Shown: piece by piece, positions 18,672 to 29,599 of the stretch
Layout of the letters: each line of letters starts with the position of its first letter
Numbering within the stretch: the stretch's first letter is position 1
NCBI RefSeq assembly: GCF_017916325.1
Contig: NC_090153.1
Span: 655,001-702,500 of the forward strand
Origin: Leishmania martiniquensis
Lineage: Eukaryota; Euglenozoa; Kinetoplastea; Trypanosomatida; Trypanosomatidae
DNA: 47,500 nucleotides
Direction: 5' to 3'
The notes under the pieces: model-generated
The model's input: the letters and a program-made list of their open reading frames with translations, nothing else
Database searches by the model: none
Told to the model about the DNA's origin: nothing
Made by a program: the position numbers and the translations under genes

Positions 18672-20233
18672 ATCCCTGGCGCGGAGCAGCGGGCTGGCTT
18701 GGCGCACTGGAATGGGGGCTGGTATGTCTCTCTCAGCTCGTGATATTTTTTTCGGGGGGGGCGGCGCGTGTTTTCTTCGACTGCAGGCGGTGGGTTTGGG
18801 GCTTTTGAGGACGAAGGGCGCGCTGCGGTTGTTATATCAACGCACATTGCCCGATGAAGGTGTGCTCTTGTCACACCTACTCGTAGTGGCATAAGCGTAA
18901 AGGGACGCCGGGCCGTTTACCCCCTCTGCTTTGGGTGAGGTGCGAGCCTTTATTACCCATCGTTTATATCGCGCGGATCTGATTCCACGGCTCAACTGAG
19001 CTCCAAAGCTGCGGTATACGGCTACTCAGCCCCGCTGGCAGGGTGGTAGGCGCGTCTTCATGTCGTTTTCTCATGGCGATCTTTCCTTCAAAGGGCAAAG
19101 GGATTTCTGTGCCTTTCTGGTGCGACCAGTCACCTCGCTCTTTGCAAGCGAACGAAAAGCTTAGCACGCTGAGTGATGAGCCTATGCCCCTTCCCGAGGG
19201 CGAATCCACACATACGGATGCAAGCATGTGTGACCTCGTGAACCTGTTGCGCATTGACTGGTTTGCGGCCGCACGCTCGTCGCCTCATGGGACGCTCTCT
19301 TTCGTCAGACGGGCTCCTTCCCCCCTTTTTGATCCCTCTACGCATTATATGCGCGTGTGAGCGGGCAATCGTGCACCTTTCCAGTGAGTTTTTCTGGCTT
19401 TCTGTGGCAAAGAGATGAATTAGAGAAGCAGAGAGGAGGAGCAGCAGCAGAGATCCTTGCACGCATCAGCTTGGCCTGCCAGTTAACAATATGCGAGCAC
19501 ACGCGGGCTTGCGTAGGACGCTGTTAGCGGGTCTCTCCCTCCCTTCCCCTCTGCTCGGTGCCGGGAACTTCTCCTCTTTACACTCCGCTCATCTTATCAC
19601 CCTTTCGGCAAGCCCGCCGGCTTCGCCTCGCGCTATGTGGTGACAACTTCGCACTTTTTTGTGTTGTGGCGCTTGCCCGCTTCTGAGCCTCCACCCCTTC
19701 CTCTCTGTGCTCCTCGTCTTTGTGTCTCTCTCTTAGATTCCGTCCAAACCGCCTCCCAGAGGGATTCACAACAGCGAAGTCGCCTTCGTTCTTCATCAGC
19801 CTCAGCCTATTGCTCCCTCTTTTCAGGCATCTTCGCAGCACAGCGGAGTCGCCATTGCAAACGTGAACAGGAGAGGAGCGCAGCGCACATTACAGCAAAG
19901 CACACACGGCGACGTACGCACTCGTGAAAGCACCTGAACCACTGACAAGGGCTACTGCTGCTGTCGTTGCAGCCGACACACTGATGCATAAGGCTCGCAC
20001 CATTCGTGGCCGACTTAAGTGAAGCGCCTATTCCCTCTCGCCAGTGCAACGTCGAGCGCTTTGCCATCGCGCGGCCCCTTTTCCGTTGAATTTTCATCGC
20101 TTTTTTTCCTTCGGCTGCACATATTTTGTGTGCTCGTTTTCCCCCTCGCTCGTCTCTCGAAATCGGTGCCATTCCGTCTCGCATTGTCTCTTCTTTTAGC
20201 GCCGTTGCCGCTGTTTCGGGCGCGCGTGCTGCC
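18672..20233 (+). other. Gene-poor spacer and leader of the tail-anchored protein gene
   Basis: No convincing gene in 1.56 kb; open frames such as 19043-19360 lack codon character and upstream signals. A strong pyrimidine tract (about 20099-20197) ends at AG 20198-20199, which is the likely splice acceptor for the gene at 20234 and gives a 34-nt leader. A G-run lies at 18753-18760. Confidence 0.5.
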
Positions 20234-20875
20234 ATGTCCCGCAACGCGGGGTTTCTCATCTCCGTCAAGGGCAAGCAGGAGGGGGAGCTAGAGATTACCC
20301 ACTACCCCACGAAGCTGACGTGCTCTTTTTGTGTTTTTCTCACAGAGGAGAGGCGAGGTGAGGCGCTCTTCGTGCTGTACCGGCTGCGCGTCAAGGAGTC
20401 GTCGATCCTCTTCTCCAAGACATACGGACTGCTGGGGTATGACAAAGCAGGCCAGGCTCAGCCGTCCACGTGGGATGAGATCGCACTGTACGCTCAGCCG
20501 GCAGTGATGGAGATGGGCAAGCTCTCTACTATTCGCGTAGAGTACGTCACCATTACCGAGGCGGAGGCACGGGGGCTTATCGAGCGGGGAGAGGTGGAGA
20601 AGGAGTTCTGCAGGCCTTTCTTCGCACGTGGGGACACGAAGCACTACGAGGTAAAGTGTACCTTCCATGATGCCCCGCCGCCGTCGGGGGCCAAAAATGG
20701 CAGGCGAGCGCGCGGTGGCAGCGAATTCGTCTATGGCTCCCGTGCGAGGAGCGCCGCTACCGCGGCGACGGTGCTCACAGCAGTGGTGGTAATTGTAGGA
20801 ATCATGGCAGCAAGGCGACGCGGCGTCACCTGGGAGAGCGCCGCGCAGGCTGTGCATAGCTGGACTGGAGTGTAG
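20234..20875 (+). CDS. Tail-anchored membrane protein of unknown function
   Basis: The 213-aa protein has a soluble N-terminal domain of about 150 residues with alternating short hydrophobic strands (GFLISVKGKQEGELEITHYP at the start), then a basic Gly/Arg-rich linker, and one C-terminal hydrophobic segment, TVLTAVVVIVGIMAARRR, at about 182-199, followed by a short tail. This is the layout of a tail-anchored ER or organelle protein with a cytosolic beta-rich domain. An MSP/VAP-like fold is conceivable because of the ITHYPTKLTCSFCVFL segment, but the diagnostic VAP signature is missing, so I do not assign it. The start is the first ATG after a good acceptor at 20198-20199; an upstream in-frame codon at 20126 falls inside the pyrimidine tract. 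Confidence 0.75.
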   Translation: MSRNAGFLISVKGKQEGELEITHYPTKLTCSFCVFLTEERRGEALFVLYRLRVKESSILFSKTYGLLGYDKAGQAQPSTWDEIALYAQPAVMEMGKLSTIRVEYVTITEAEARGLIERGEVEKEFCRPFFARGDTKHYEVKCTFHDAPPPSGAKNGRRARGGSEFVYGSRARSAATAATVLTAVVVIVGIMAARRRGVTWESAAQAVHSWTGV

Positions 20876-22781
20876 GATCCATTATTGTTGATTAGAAGGT
20901 TCACGGTACCACTGTGGGTCGTTGAAAGCAGCAGTATTGATCCTTGGTGTGATCGGGCTCCGTAGCATTGTGTCTGGCTGCTCCACTACCCCCTTGCACC
21001 ACTCGCTCATATCTCTTTTCCTGAAGCCGAGGCATCGCTTGGTGGGCAGCACAAAGGTATACCATGGGGGAACTCTGCTCCATACGGCTCTGCGCACCGG
21101 GAGAGGAGCCCGCGAAGAGGGAGTGTGCTGTGCGCCTACGTGAGCCAGCTGCGTGATGACTGGCGGAAACTCGGTGGATGTGCTCATCCTGTTGGTTTAT
21201 AGGGGTTGCTTCGTTGCGTATCTTCTCAAATCAGCGAAGGTGATGGCAACACATATGCACATGCGCACCCATACTCCGTATCGTGTATGGCGTTGTGACG
21301 GATCGATGCCGTTTCTCTGCTTCCTGCGCGCTCCCGCGTCGTGAGCGATTGGCGTACGCTGGGAGCTTCGGGCAGTGCACTATGCTCGCTTGCAAAATGT
21401 TCCCTCTTTGCTCTCTTTTCTTTCCCATTTTGTCTCTCTTTTGTGCATTGACTTCCTCTGCAGTTCTCCGTCGCTTGTGGGTCGGTGTGCGTGGCGGCAC
21501 GGGGTAGGAGCACCGCACTTGTGCTGCTAAGCAGCGTGAAGGGGCGCTTCCACGGCTGGTGTGAGGGCGCAGTATCGTTCGTCCTCTGCGTTGCAGCGGC
21601 GTTTCCCCTCTCTTGTGCCTTTCCTTTCCCAAGGAGCCGGCGCACTGGTGTGTCTCTGTGCGTGTGTATGTGTGATCACGTCAGCGTCTATGTGTGGCGG
21701 GTGCGGACCGAAGGGGGATGGGACGGCATTGCATCTCGCCCCCCCCCCTGCCAGGGTACGGATGCATCGCTCTCTTCGGTTTTTGTGCCTTGATCTGTTC
21801 GCCGGTGTGTGTCGCCTCCGGCGCACTTCTGTCGAAACAAAATTTGAAGAGGCAATGCGGCTACTGTGGCTGCAGAGGGCACATCGTTGTGGGTGCCCTG
21901 CGGATTTGCCGGTGGCGCTTTCGTCGCGCACTTTTCTGCCCCCCCCCCCTCCCCCCACACACACACACCTACACACTTACGAAGATGTGCTTGCCTCGTT
22001 TGCCGCGGTGCCGTCTCACGCCACGTCCGCCCGCAGTGCTTCGCATGGGAAGTGAAGGTGGAGAGAACCATTGTTTCACAAGAATGCATGCTGGGCTCTT
22101 GTGCAACCACCTCTCTCTGGGTGTGTCGCAGTGGTGGAGCTTCCTGCTAGCCTCCGCGCCGATGCTGGGCTAGATCGTAGCTCCAAATGGAGCCCCGTGG
22201 CCGATGCTTTCCGTCTTCGTCTGCTGTGCACAGCCTTCCGCTCGTCTCCATTGACCTTTTTTTCACCGTCGCTTTCTTTGCTTTTTTCACTGCAGCCGGC
22301 GTTCCGCATTGGAGCTGCATCCTTTTCGGGGCGACTGGCCACAGAGAAGCGTGGAGGGCGCCCATCACTGGCAAGCACTCGGAATCCCACGTACGCAGCG
22401 GCATACATAGAAGCCGGGTCAGGGACGAACGTGATCTTGCGCTCCTTGACGTGCCTACACGTCGGAACGCTACTGCTCGTGCTACCCCATAGATGTTGCT
22501 TCCGCACACATCAGTAGTGTTGTCTTCTTAGAGCCAACTGTAAAAAGGAAAGGTGATTGAGGGTGTGCATCCACGTCATGCCTTTAGGGTCTGTCTGTGA
22601 AGCCACTTACGCTGCACCACCATCAATAGACTGCACACATACACTTGCAGAAGCATAGGTGCTGCGGTGACTTCCTTTTCGGTGCTGCCGCTCACACGTG
22701 GCACCGTTACGACTGCTTGAGTTACCCATCCCCAACACCCTGTAGACTCACGAAGCGAAGCGCTACTCGGTGACCACGCCG
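20876..22781 (+). other. 1.9-kb spacer with low-complexity tracts
   Basis: No gene is supported on either strand. Notable low-complexity: C-runs at about 21740-21748 and 21942-21958, an AC repeat at 21956-21968. A good pyrimidine-AG (22294-22295) is followed by short upstream ATGs (for example 22493), so the acceptor used for the kinesin at 22782 may be closer, near 22743-22744. Confidence 0.45.
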
Positions 22782-25172
22782 ATGGGTCAACGCCGCGTGG
22801 AGGTCGCGGTGCGCGTGCGCCCAGATACAGAATCGCGCCATAACTCGTCCGTCTCCCTCAACCATGCAACCCGCCACATAAGCGTGCACGAAGACGCCGG
22901 GGCCAACGGACTGGCTGGGAGTCGCTCCTACAAGGAGGACATTCTTTTCGACGAACATGCGAGCAACCGAGATGTGTTTGAGAAGCTCGTGCTGCGAAAG
23001 ATGCGCGAAGCAACCCCAGAGCACCCAGACACGCTGTGCTTCCTTGCCTACGGCCACACAAGCAGCGGCAAGACCTACTCCATAGCCGGCAGTGAGGGGG
23101 AGCCGGGTATTCTCACGCTATGCGTCGAGGAGCTTCTGCGGAACGAGGGTGTTGTGGAGGTGGCAATGCTGGAGGTTTATCTCGAGTCGGTGAATGACCT
23201 CCTCGCGCGCGGAGAGCCGCGGCACATCCGCCGCCGCCAAGGCCCTCAGGGCCCGGTGATTGTGGTAGAGGGACTGACGACCTGCGCCCTCACATCTGTG
23301 GAGCAGTGGAATGCGGTATCCGCGTACAGCATGGGCTCACGCCGCACCGCGCCGACGGAGCGCAACCCCCGCAGCAGCCGTAGTCACGCCATCTTCACCA
23401 TCAAAAGTCGCGGGGTGCGTCTCTGTTTCGTCGACCTGGCCGGGAGTGAGCGGCAGACCGTCTTCTCTCCTCAGCTGAACAAGGAGAGCATCAGCATCAA
23501 CAAGTCGCTCTCTCGCTTGAGCACCGTGCTGGAGGCACTGAGCACTCAAAGAGTAGCCCAGGATGGGACTCGCACGTATGTAAACTTCCGAGACACCACC
23601 TTGACAGTCCTGCTGCAGCGCTACCTCACCGGGGCTTCCATGACCACGTTCCTCGCCTGCGTGCATCCGAGCTCAGACTACTACCAGGAGACGCTCAGCA
23701 CTCTTCGTTACACTCAGCGACTGAAGCGCATCCGAACCCGCGTCACCACAGCCGGTGAGTGCGAGTGGAGTGCCATGAAAGACAGTGAGCATCAGGTGCT
23801 ACTGGAGGAGCTGACGCGGCTGCGTGAACAGATGAAAGTGTGCGAGAGCACTACCAAGCTTGTTGAGGCAGCCCATCAGCGCCGCATCTCAGAGCTGGAA
23901 CGCACGCTGGCGAAGCAGAGAGGATCACAGTACGGTGTTACTGAGGCTTCCCTCCCGCTTTTGCCTGCTTCCAGAGAGGGCAGTGCTAGTCGTGTGAGAG
24001 ACACGCGCCGAGTGGCGGGCTGGCTGCTCACCCGCATTTTAGGAGACCTGCCAGAGCTAAATGTGGGTTACGACGCGTACTTCGACGCCTATTTTCCCCC
24101 GTCAGTCCAGGTGATCGGCTACGTGTCCGCCATGGCCAGCCTCGTTCCGCGCACCGCCGCTGACGAACCACTCGCATTCCTCGACGTCGGCGACTTGGCC
24201 ATGGGCCTTTCTATGCTAGACGCTGGCATCCCCCCGCTCGTTCGACTGCACAAGTCAGGCTGCAGCCACCCAAACAGCTGGGAGGGGTGCGAGTGGGATG
24301 GTGACCAGAACACAGTGTACGTGCTCGCCTTCTTCGAGTACCACCCTACGGCGATGTCCTCTTCTGCGGGGGATGCCGTTGACGCGGAGGAGGCCTTGCC
24401 CTGCTGCGGCGGCTACATGACTTCTGCACCATTGCTGCCAATCGCGACAGTACTTTGCGTAGCCTCAAGCACCAGCCACCGCGTCAAAGAGGAGGCCTTG
24501 CAGCGCCTCGCCGACTTGCAGTGCCAGCAGCACGAGGCCGTAACGGATCAGGCCAAGACTCAGTCACGGACGCCGTCGTCGTCGTCGGTGACGTCCTCTC
24601 AGGAAGATGATTCGCCTTCAGAAGCGGCCCTCTTCCACGCTTCCCTCAGGCGGCCTGTAAGTGAGGCGGAAGGAGATACCGCCACTGCCACCGCCGTTAG
24701 TGGTGGCACATTCCTTGAGGTGGAGGTGCACCGTCCTCTGGCGGACACGTCGCACATTGTGAAACCGCCCAAAGAGGAGGAGGAGGGCAGTGCCAGTAGC
24801 GGCCAGAGCTCCGGCCCGCGCCAAGAGGCCCGCGCCGAGATGCGGTCAGCCGAGCTCTGCTGCGATGTCATCGGTGAGGTTACCTCCCCTTTGAGGCCGT
24901 CGGTTTTGCCGCCGCGAGCGCGGGCCGCAGAAAAGCCCACGAAGGTTAGGGCTGCTGCTGCTGCCGCCACCGCGGTGGTGGTGCCACCTCAGCCATTTGA
25001 GCCACCAAGCCTGAAAAGAACCTCTCCATCTCGGCCATTTGGGCCTCCGTTTGCGCCGTTGAGCCCAGGAGACGAGCTGGTGCATAGGTGTGGCAGTAAG
25101 CAGCGTCACAGGAGCGCGAGGGAGGGAAAGGCCGTGAAGATGCAGTCATGCCAGGGGTGCAGCTCCATGTAA
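22782..25172 (+). CDS. Kinesin motor protein
   Basis: The 796-aa protein has a complete N-terminal kinesin motor: VAVRVRP near the N-terminus, P-loop GHTSSGKT (91-98), switch I NPRSSRSH (195-202), switch II DLAGSE (218-223), and the NKSLSRLSTVLEAL helix followed by the TLSTLRYTQRLKRI stretch that closes the domain near residue 325. It should hydrolyse ATP and move on microtubules. A short coiled-coil candidate (about 340-390) follows. Residues about 405-570 are a compact, hydrophobic region with Cys/Trp residues that I do not recognise. The C-terminal 200 residues are disordered and rich in Ser, Pro, Ala and Glu. The start is ATG 22782; the frame opens at a GTG four codons earlier. Cargo and subfamily are undetermined. 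Confidence 0.93.
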   Translation: MGQRRVEVAVRVRPDTESRHNSSVSLNHATRHISVHEDAGANGLAGSRSYKEDILFDEHASNRDVFEKLVLRKMREATPEHPDTLCFLAYGHTSSGKTYSIAGSEGEPGILTLCVEELLRNEGVVEVAMLEVYLESVNDLLARGEPRHIRRRQGPQGPVIVVEGLTTCALTSVEQWNAVSAYSMGSRRTAPTERNPRSSRSHAIFTIKSRGVRLCFVDLAGSERQTVFSPQLNKESISINKSLSRLSTVLEALSTQRVAQDGTRTYVNFRDTTLTVLLQRYLTGASMTTFLACVHPSSDYYQETLSTLRYTQRLKRIRTRVTTAGECEWSAMKDSEHQVLLEELTRLREQMKVCESTTKLVEAAHQRRISELERTLAKQRGSQYGVTEASLPLLPASREGSASRVRDTRRVAGWLLTRILGDLPELNVGYDAYFDAYFPPSVQVIGYVSAMASLVPRTAADEPLAFLDVGDLAMGLSMLDAGIPPLVRLHKSGCSHPNSWEGCEWDGDQNTVYVLAFFEYHPTAMSSSAGDAVDAEEALPCCGGYMTSAPLLPIATVLCVASSTSHRVKEEALQRLADLQCQQHEAVTDQAKTQSRTPSSSSVTSSQEDDSPSEAALFHASLRRPVSEAEGDTATATAVSGGTFLEVEVHRPLADTSHIVKPPKEEEEGSASSGQSSGPRQEARAEMRSAELCCDVIGEVTSPLRPSVLPPRARAAEKPTKVRAAAAAATAVVVPPQPFEPPSLKRTSPSRPFGPPFAPLSPGDELVHRCGSKQRHRSAREGKAVKMQSCQGCSSM

Positions 25173-25851
25173 TAATGGCTTTCAAGTGTCGCCGCGCTGA
25201 AGCATCTCCTCAAGGCCCCTCCCTCCCCCCGAGCTAGAGTTCTGCGGAGGTTCGTTCTCGAGGGCCTTTGCGCTTCACCGCTCAACATGCCCCCGGCGAC
25301 GATACGCACCTTCTGCGACGTTACACGACACGATTAGCCAAAGAACTGTCGAGGGTGTGGTGCCACAGGGAAGGCTCTTCTCCTCCTCTATCCCTGTGTA
25401 GATTCCTCACTTGCCATCCGTCCCTCCCCCCTCTCCCCCCGGTACGCACGCGCACAGGGTAATCAGAGAGAGAGAGCGCCGCACAGAGATGAGTGAGAGG
25501 CAAAAAGCGCTCTGCTTGAGAAGCAAACAAACTCGTGGCTCCACCCTCAGAGGTGCAGAGGAGAGATGCTCACCTTCTGCCCAACTACTACGTGCGCTGA
25601 CTCATCCTTTGTATAGCGCGGCTGCTCAAGCGGTGTTGGACGAGCTTGCCGAGCGTCGGAAATGTATGCCTTCAGTTGTATCTTTGCATGTCTGCCTTTG
25701 TGCGTGTGCATGTGCGTATGGGTACCTGCGACACGTGTCTCCCCTCTGAAGCCCTCCCCCTTTCGCCCATCTCTCTGTTTCTGCTGATCCAATTCACCTG
25801 CCTCTCTCTCTCCCACGAAAAGATTTGCACACGAAACAGTAATCTGCAGCC
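25173..25851 (+). other. Intergenic region with splice acceptor for the NOC2 gene
   Basis: No gene is seen. A pyrimidine tract at about 25770-25814 is followed by AG at 25821-25822, about 30 nt before the ATG at 25852, with no ATG in between. C-rich runs occur at 25425-25440. Confidence 0.5.
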
Positions 25852-27819
25852 ATGGCCGTCACCAAAGAGAAGAAGTCCTTCAAGAAGTTCGCCAAGAAGC
25901 ACTTGGCCGGCGTCATTGAGACCCGCCGAAAGACTGCGAGGTCGAAGAAAGAAAAGCTTGAGCGGCTGGAGAAGAAGAAGGCGCGCGAGGCGAGACAGGC
26001 CGCGAGGGAGGAGAAGGAGCACGTGGACCAACTGGAGCGACTGAAGGACACCGACCCCGAGTTCTACTCGTACCTCGAGGAGGAGGACCCGACGCTGCTG
26101 GAATTCGGTAAGGAGGACATCAACGTCATCGATGAGAACGACGGAAGCGACGCGGAGACGGAGGTGGACGACGAGGAGGAGAGACATGACGGCGAGAGTG
26201 ACGAGGAGGACAGAAGGGCAGACGGGGAAGATGAGGAGAGCAGCGGCGGTGCGGCGCCACGCCGTGGCCGTGTCACTCGCGAAGAGCTCACGCAGCTGAC
26301 AAGCACCAGCAGTGCTGTAGAGGCATGCATCGACGTCTTCGTGTCTGCTGTTCGTGAGCTCGGCTATCGGATCAAAGAGCATCCTCGGCCACAGTCCACT
26401 CGAAAGTTCGAGGAGCCTGCACTGGTGAAGGAGGCGCTGGTATCGGTGGCGCGGCATGTCGGCAAGCAGCTCAGCACCTTCATAACAGGCAAAGGCTCGT
26501 TCAAGTCGCACAGGACGCGCATGATAGTGAAGCGTCTACTCATGGCACTCTCGTCTGTTATTGGCGAGGGCGACATCGATCCCGTCTTGTCCTCGAGCCT
26601 TCTTCATGCCATCGTGCCCTTTGTTCCTCTGCTCCACTACGTGCGTGGCGTGACCAAAACAGTGCTGAAGGCGTCCCTGAATCTCTGCGCCTCTCCCGAG
26701 GAGTGGGTGCGCGTCGCGGCGTACGTCGTAGTGCGCTCTGTTGCCACTCGCGCAGCCGGGACGCGCTCCATGTACCAGTCTACAGCCTTCAAGGGCATCT
26801 TCCTCACGCTCATCCGCACTGCTCACCAGTACAACATCCACAACCAGTCGACGGTTGCCTTTCTCACAAACTGTGTCGTGGACCTGTACGGCACGGACAT
26901 TGAGGCTGCGTACCAGCACACTTTTGTGTACCTGCGCCAGCTGGCTATCTACCTGCGCGCAGCGCTCCAGCAGCAGACACAGAGCAACGTTCGCGCTGTC
27001 GTCAACTGGCAGTACCTGAACGCGCTGCGCACATGGGGGGCAGTGGTGTCGACCTACGCGGAACCAAATCAACTAGGGCCACTCATTCACCCTGTTGTGC
27101 AGATTGCTACGGCGCTGATGGACCTCTTTTCCTCGCCGCGCATGTTTCCAATGCACCTCCACATTATTGAAGTGCTGAACCACATCTCTAGGCGTGCCGA
27201 TGGACTCTACATCCCTGTTACGCCGTACCTGCTGCGCATTCTTACCTCCCCGAGTGTCGCCCTCTCACACGCGCCTAACGCCGGCTCCTCCAGCGTGGAA
27301 TGTGTCGATTTGCTTTTTACGATTCGCGTAAAGAAGTCGCAGGCGCGCAACGGTGCCTATCACCGCGACATCTGGAGCGAGGCGCTCTACCTCCTCACCG
27401 AGCACCTCGCCACCCACAGCCACACCATAGGCTTTTCCGAGTCCTTCTGGGCAGTGGAGGGCACGCTGCGCAAGCTCAAGACGCAGGTGCGTGTGCCGAA
27501 GGTGCACTCTAGCATCAATAATTTGCTGCGTCACATCCAGACAACCTCGCAGAAGATCAAGGCCAAGCGCGACCAGGCCAACTTTGGTCCGTGCGACCTT
27601 GCTTCGGTGAAGCAGTTTGAGGATGAGCTAAAGCAGCAAGGGAGCGCGCTCGCGTCCTACTATCACACCCTGCGGCAGCAGCGCATTGCCGACCTCGCTG
27701 CGAAGCACAGGGACGCGTCAGGCGGGCGTGTGACCCTGGAATCTGCCGTGGAGCGGCACAAGAACGGTGGAAACGCTGGTGGCAAGCGCAGGCGTCCACA
27801 GGCGCGCCGCAGCGCGTGA
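25852..27819 (+). CDS. NOC2: Nucleolar complex protein 2 homologue (ribosome biogenesis)
   Basis: The 655-aa protein belongs to the NOC2 family. In yeast, Noc2 pairs with Noc1 and then Noc3 to escort pre-60S particles from nucleolus to nucleoplasm. The N-terminus is strongly basic (many Lys/Arg in residues 5-60), followed by an acidic Asp/Glu block (about 85-140), both usual for nucleolar assembly factors. The conserved alpha-helical repeat region contains the family hallmark around TNCVVDLYGTDIEAAYQHTF and YLRQLAIYLR (about 340-370), matching the 'VELYG...AYQHAFxYIRQLAIHLR' block of other NOC2 proteins. The C-terminus ends in a basic run typical of nuclear localisation. ATG 25852 lies close to a good acceptor. 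Slightly shorter than the yeast protein, but all the core appears present. Confidence 0.93.
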   Translation: MAVTKEKKSFKKFAKKHLAGVIETRRKTARSKKEKLERLEKKKAREARQAAREEKEHVDQLERLKDTDPEFYSYLEEEDPTLLEFGKEDINVIDENDGSDAETEVDDEEERHDGESDEEDRRADGEDEESSGGAAPRRGRVTREELTQLTSTSSAVEACIDVFVSAVRELGYRIKEHPRPQSTRKFEEPALVKEALVSVARHVGKQLSTFITGKGSFKSHRTRMIVKRLLMALSSVIGEGDIDPVLSSSLLHAIVPFVPLLHYVRGVTKTVLKASLNLCASPEEWVRVAAYVVVRSVATRAAGTRSMYQSTAFKGIFLTLIRTAHQYNIHNQSTVAFLTNCVVDLYGTDIEAAYQHTFVYLRQLAIYLRAALQQQTQSNVRAVVNWQYLNALRTWGAVVSTYAEPNQLGPLIHPVVQIATALMDLFSSPRMFPMHLHIIEVLNHISRRADGLYIPVTPYLLRILTSPSVALSHAPNAGSSSVECVDLLFTIRVKKSQARNGAYHRDIWSEALYLLTEHLATHSHTIGFSESFWAVEGTLRKLKTQVRVPKVHSSINNLLRHIQTTSQKIKAKRDQANFGPCDLASVKQFEDELKQQGSALASYYHTLRQQRIADLAAKHRDASGGRVTLESAVERHKNGGNAGGKRRRPQARRSA

Positions 27820-29599
27820 GACGTGTGGCAAGTGGCTCGTCTGCGAGAAGTTTAAACGGTTTCTGAAGTGTTGATGGCGCTTGATGTCGCGCCTGGGGAA
27901 GACGAGAAGGGCTTTCTGTCGTGCTTCTTTTCTTCCATCCCTTTTTCTCTTTCCCCGTTCCCCGAGTGAACAGGCCGCCGGGTGTGTTGTGGCGCTCCTC
28001 TCCCTCCTCTGCGGGTGGTTCATCATGACGCGCGACTGCATGCTGGCGAAGGCGGCTAACAGCGTAATTCGACTAAAGAAACGGCTCTGTGCGTTCTCTC
28101 TTTGTTTTTTGTCTTCTTCCTTTCCTCTTGTGTGGCGGCGCTTCCGTCTGGGCACATCTGCGTGCGCCACCTTCTGCACAAACGATGAATATCGTTTTCG
28201 GCCACTCTCTCTCTTCATTTACGAGTGTGAGTGAGCCATGGCGCGCTGCTGAGCGGTGTCGGTGCGGTGCGCAGGCTCGGTAACGCCTTTAGCTGAAATA
28301 CTTAACGTGAAGAAGGCCTCGTAGACAAGGAGGCCGTGCACAGGAGCGCGCGGCAGGCGACGCACCCGCAGTGACGCGAAGGGTGTCTCAGATACCAGCA
28401 AAATGCGCCACCGCGAAAACGATCAATGAGTGTGAGATGTGCACCGAGGAGCGCAAGCACAGGCATCCCAACAGATCTCTGTGCTCTCGCACGTTGCGTA
28501 GCTCAACACCAAGAGGGCTGTTCTTGTGCTGATTGTTTTGTGAGGTGATGACCTGGCCCAACGGCAGTCGTTCTCTTGCATCCCTTCCACTCATCGCCCA
28601 TCTCTTCTGCCCCACTCTACCTTCCTGTTCTCCCTCTCCCTCTCAGTCACCACAGCCAGTAAACTGAGTCGCACACGCGCATCACCCCGGTCGCGTCATC
28701 GATAGACCCGCACGAACGCTGCAGTAAGTCTATAGAGACAGACACTAAGACACACATTTTGCGACAGGCGCCTCGCCTGCACACCTCCGTCTGTATCGTT
28801 CTGTACAGTACCTGACAATCTGCATCAGCCATTTTGAGCAGTTGCATCGAATTTCTCTACTGTCCGTCTTCCGCCTCTCCCTTTTGGGGTGAATCGCTGT
28901 TTCTATCGAGTCTGGCTTGCATACCCAGTGGCGCTCACGCTTCTGTAAGTCTTCGCTCGTGTGTGCAGGGTGGTCCAGCGTGTGTGTGCGTGTCTGTGTG
29001 TGTGTTTTTTTTTGGGGGAGGTTATTGCGAGCTTTGCGGTGCTTTCCCCATTTGACGCGCCAGCCGGCCATCAGACCCCGCAATTACGTATAGGCGTCAT
29101 TTCTTTCGCTCCGCCTCCGTTCTCCCTTTCCCTTCACGCAGGGCCGGTGTGTCCCCGCCCTTTTCTGACGCTGTCTGCATCTCTTTGGAGGGCACACGCA
29201 AAATTCCGCCTTTTCACCTTTCCTCACATCCGGCAGAAGCGCTCCTTCGCATTCTGCTCTCTCTCTCTCTTCGAAGACCCCTTTTCTCTGTCCTCTCGCC
29301 TCTGCCTCACTCGCTCGTGGAGTGCCTCGCAGATCCGCCCCTATCTGGACCGTCTCCTTTGAGATCCCACTTCTGGGCATCCATTCTTGTCTACCTACCG
29401 CCCCGCATACTTCCCAGGTACACCGCTTCACCAGTGAAGACCGCGGCATAAGTTCCCTTATATTCTTGCTTCCCTTTCTTGTGTGTATCAGTGTGCGCTA
29501 GCGGCGGACGACTCTCTTCTAATCGGTTACCCCCGCTCGTCTCTCTACTGGTGCGCCCGTGGCCCTTTTCTGTATGCGCACTTGGCCATCTTCACCATC
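27820..29599 (+). other. 1.8-kb spacer between NOC2 and GOT1 genes
   Basis: No gene is supported. Pyrimidine tracts lie at about 27925-27960, 28090-28130 and 29240-29320. A GT-rich run followed by T9 and a G-run occupies 28978-29020. A pyrimidine-AG at 29490-29491 is the best acceptor for the GOT1 gene; an ATG at 29574 lies between it and the chosen start (see findings). Confidence 0.45.

Noticed and set aside
19043..19360. 105-codon frame in the spacer after copy A
   Set aside because: No acceptor-plus-leader arrangement and no domain; composition is spacer-like.
20234..20875. VAP/MSP-domain assignment
   Set aside because: The tail anchor fits, but the diagnostic MSP signature is not visible, so only 'tail-anchored, unknown' is given.
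21940..21970. C-run with AC repeat, as well as other GT/AC tracts, as CRISPR or satellite arrays
   Set aside because: They are single simple-sequence tracts without spaced repeat units; such tracts are common in Leishmania spacers.
27881..28234. 117-codon Leu/Phe/Ser-rich frame after NOC2
   Set aside because: Hydrophobic text comes from pyrimidine tracts; a membrane protein reading is not supported.
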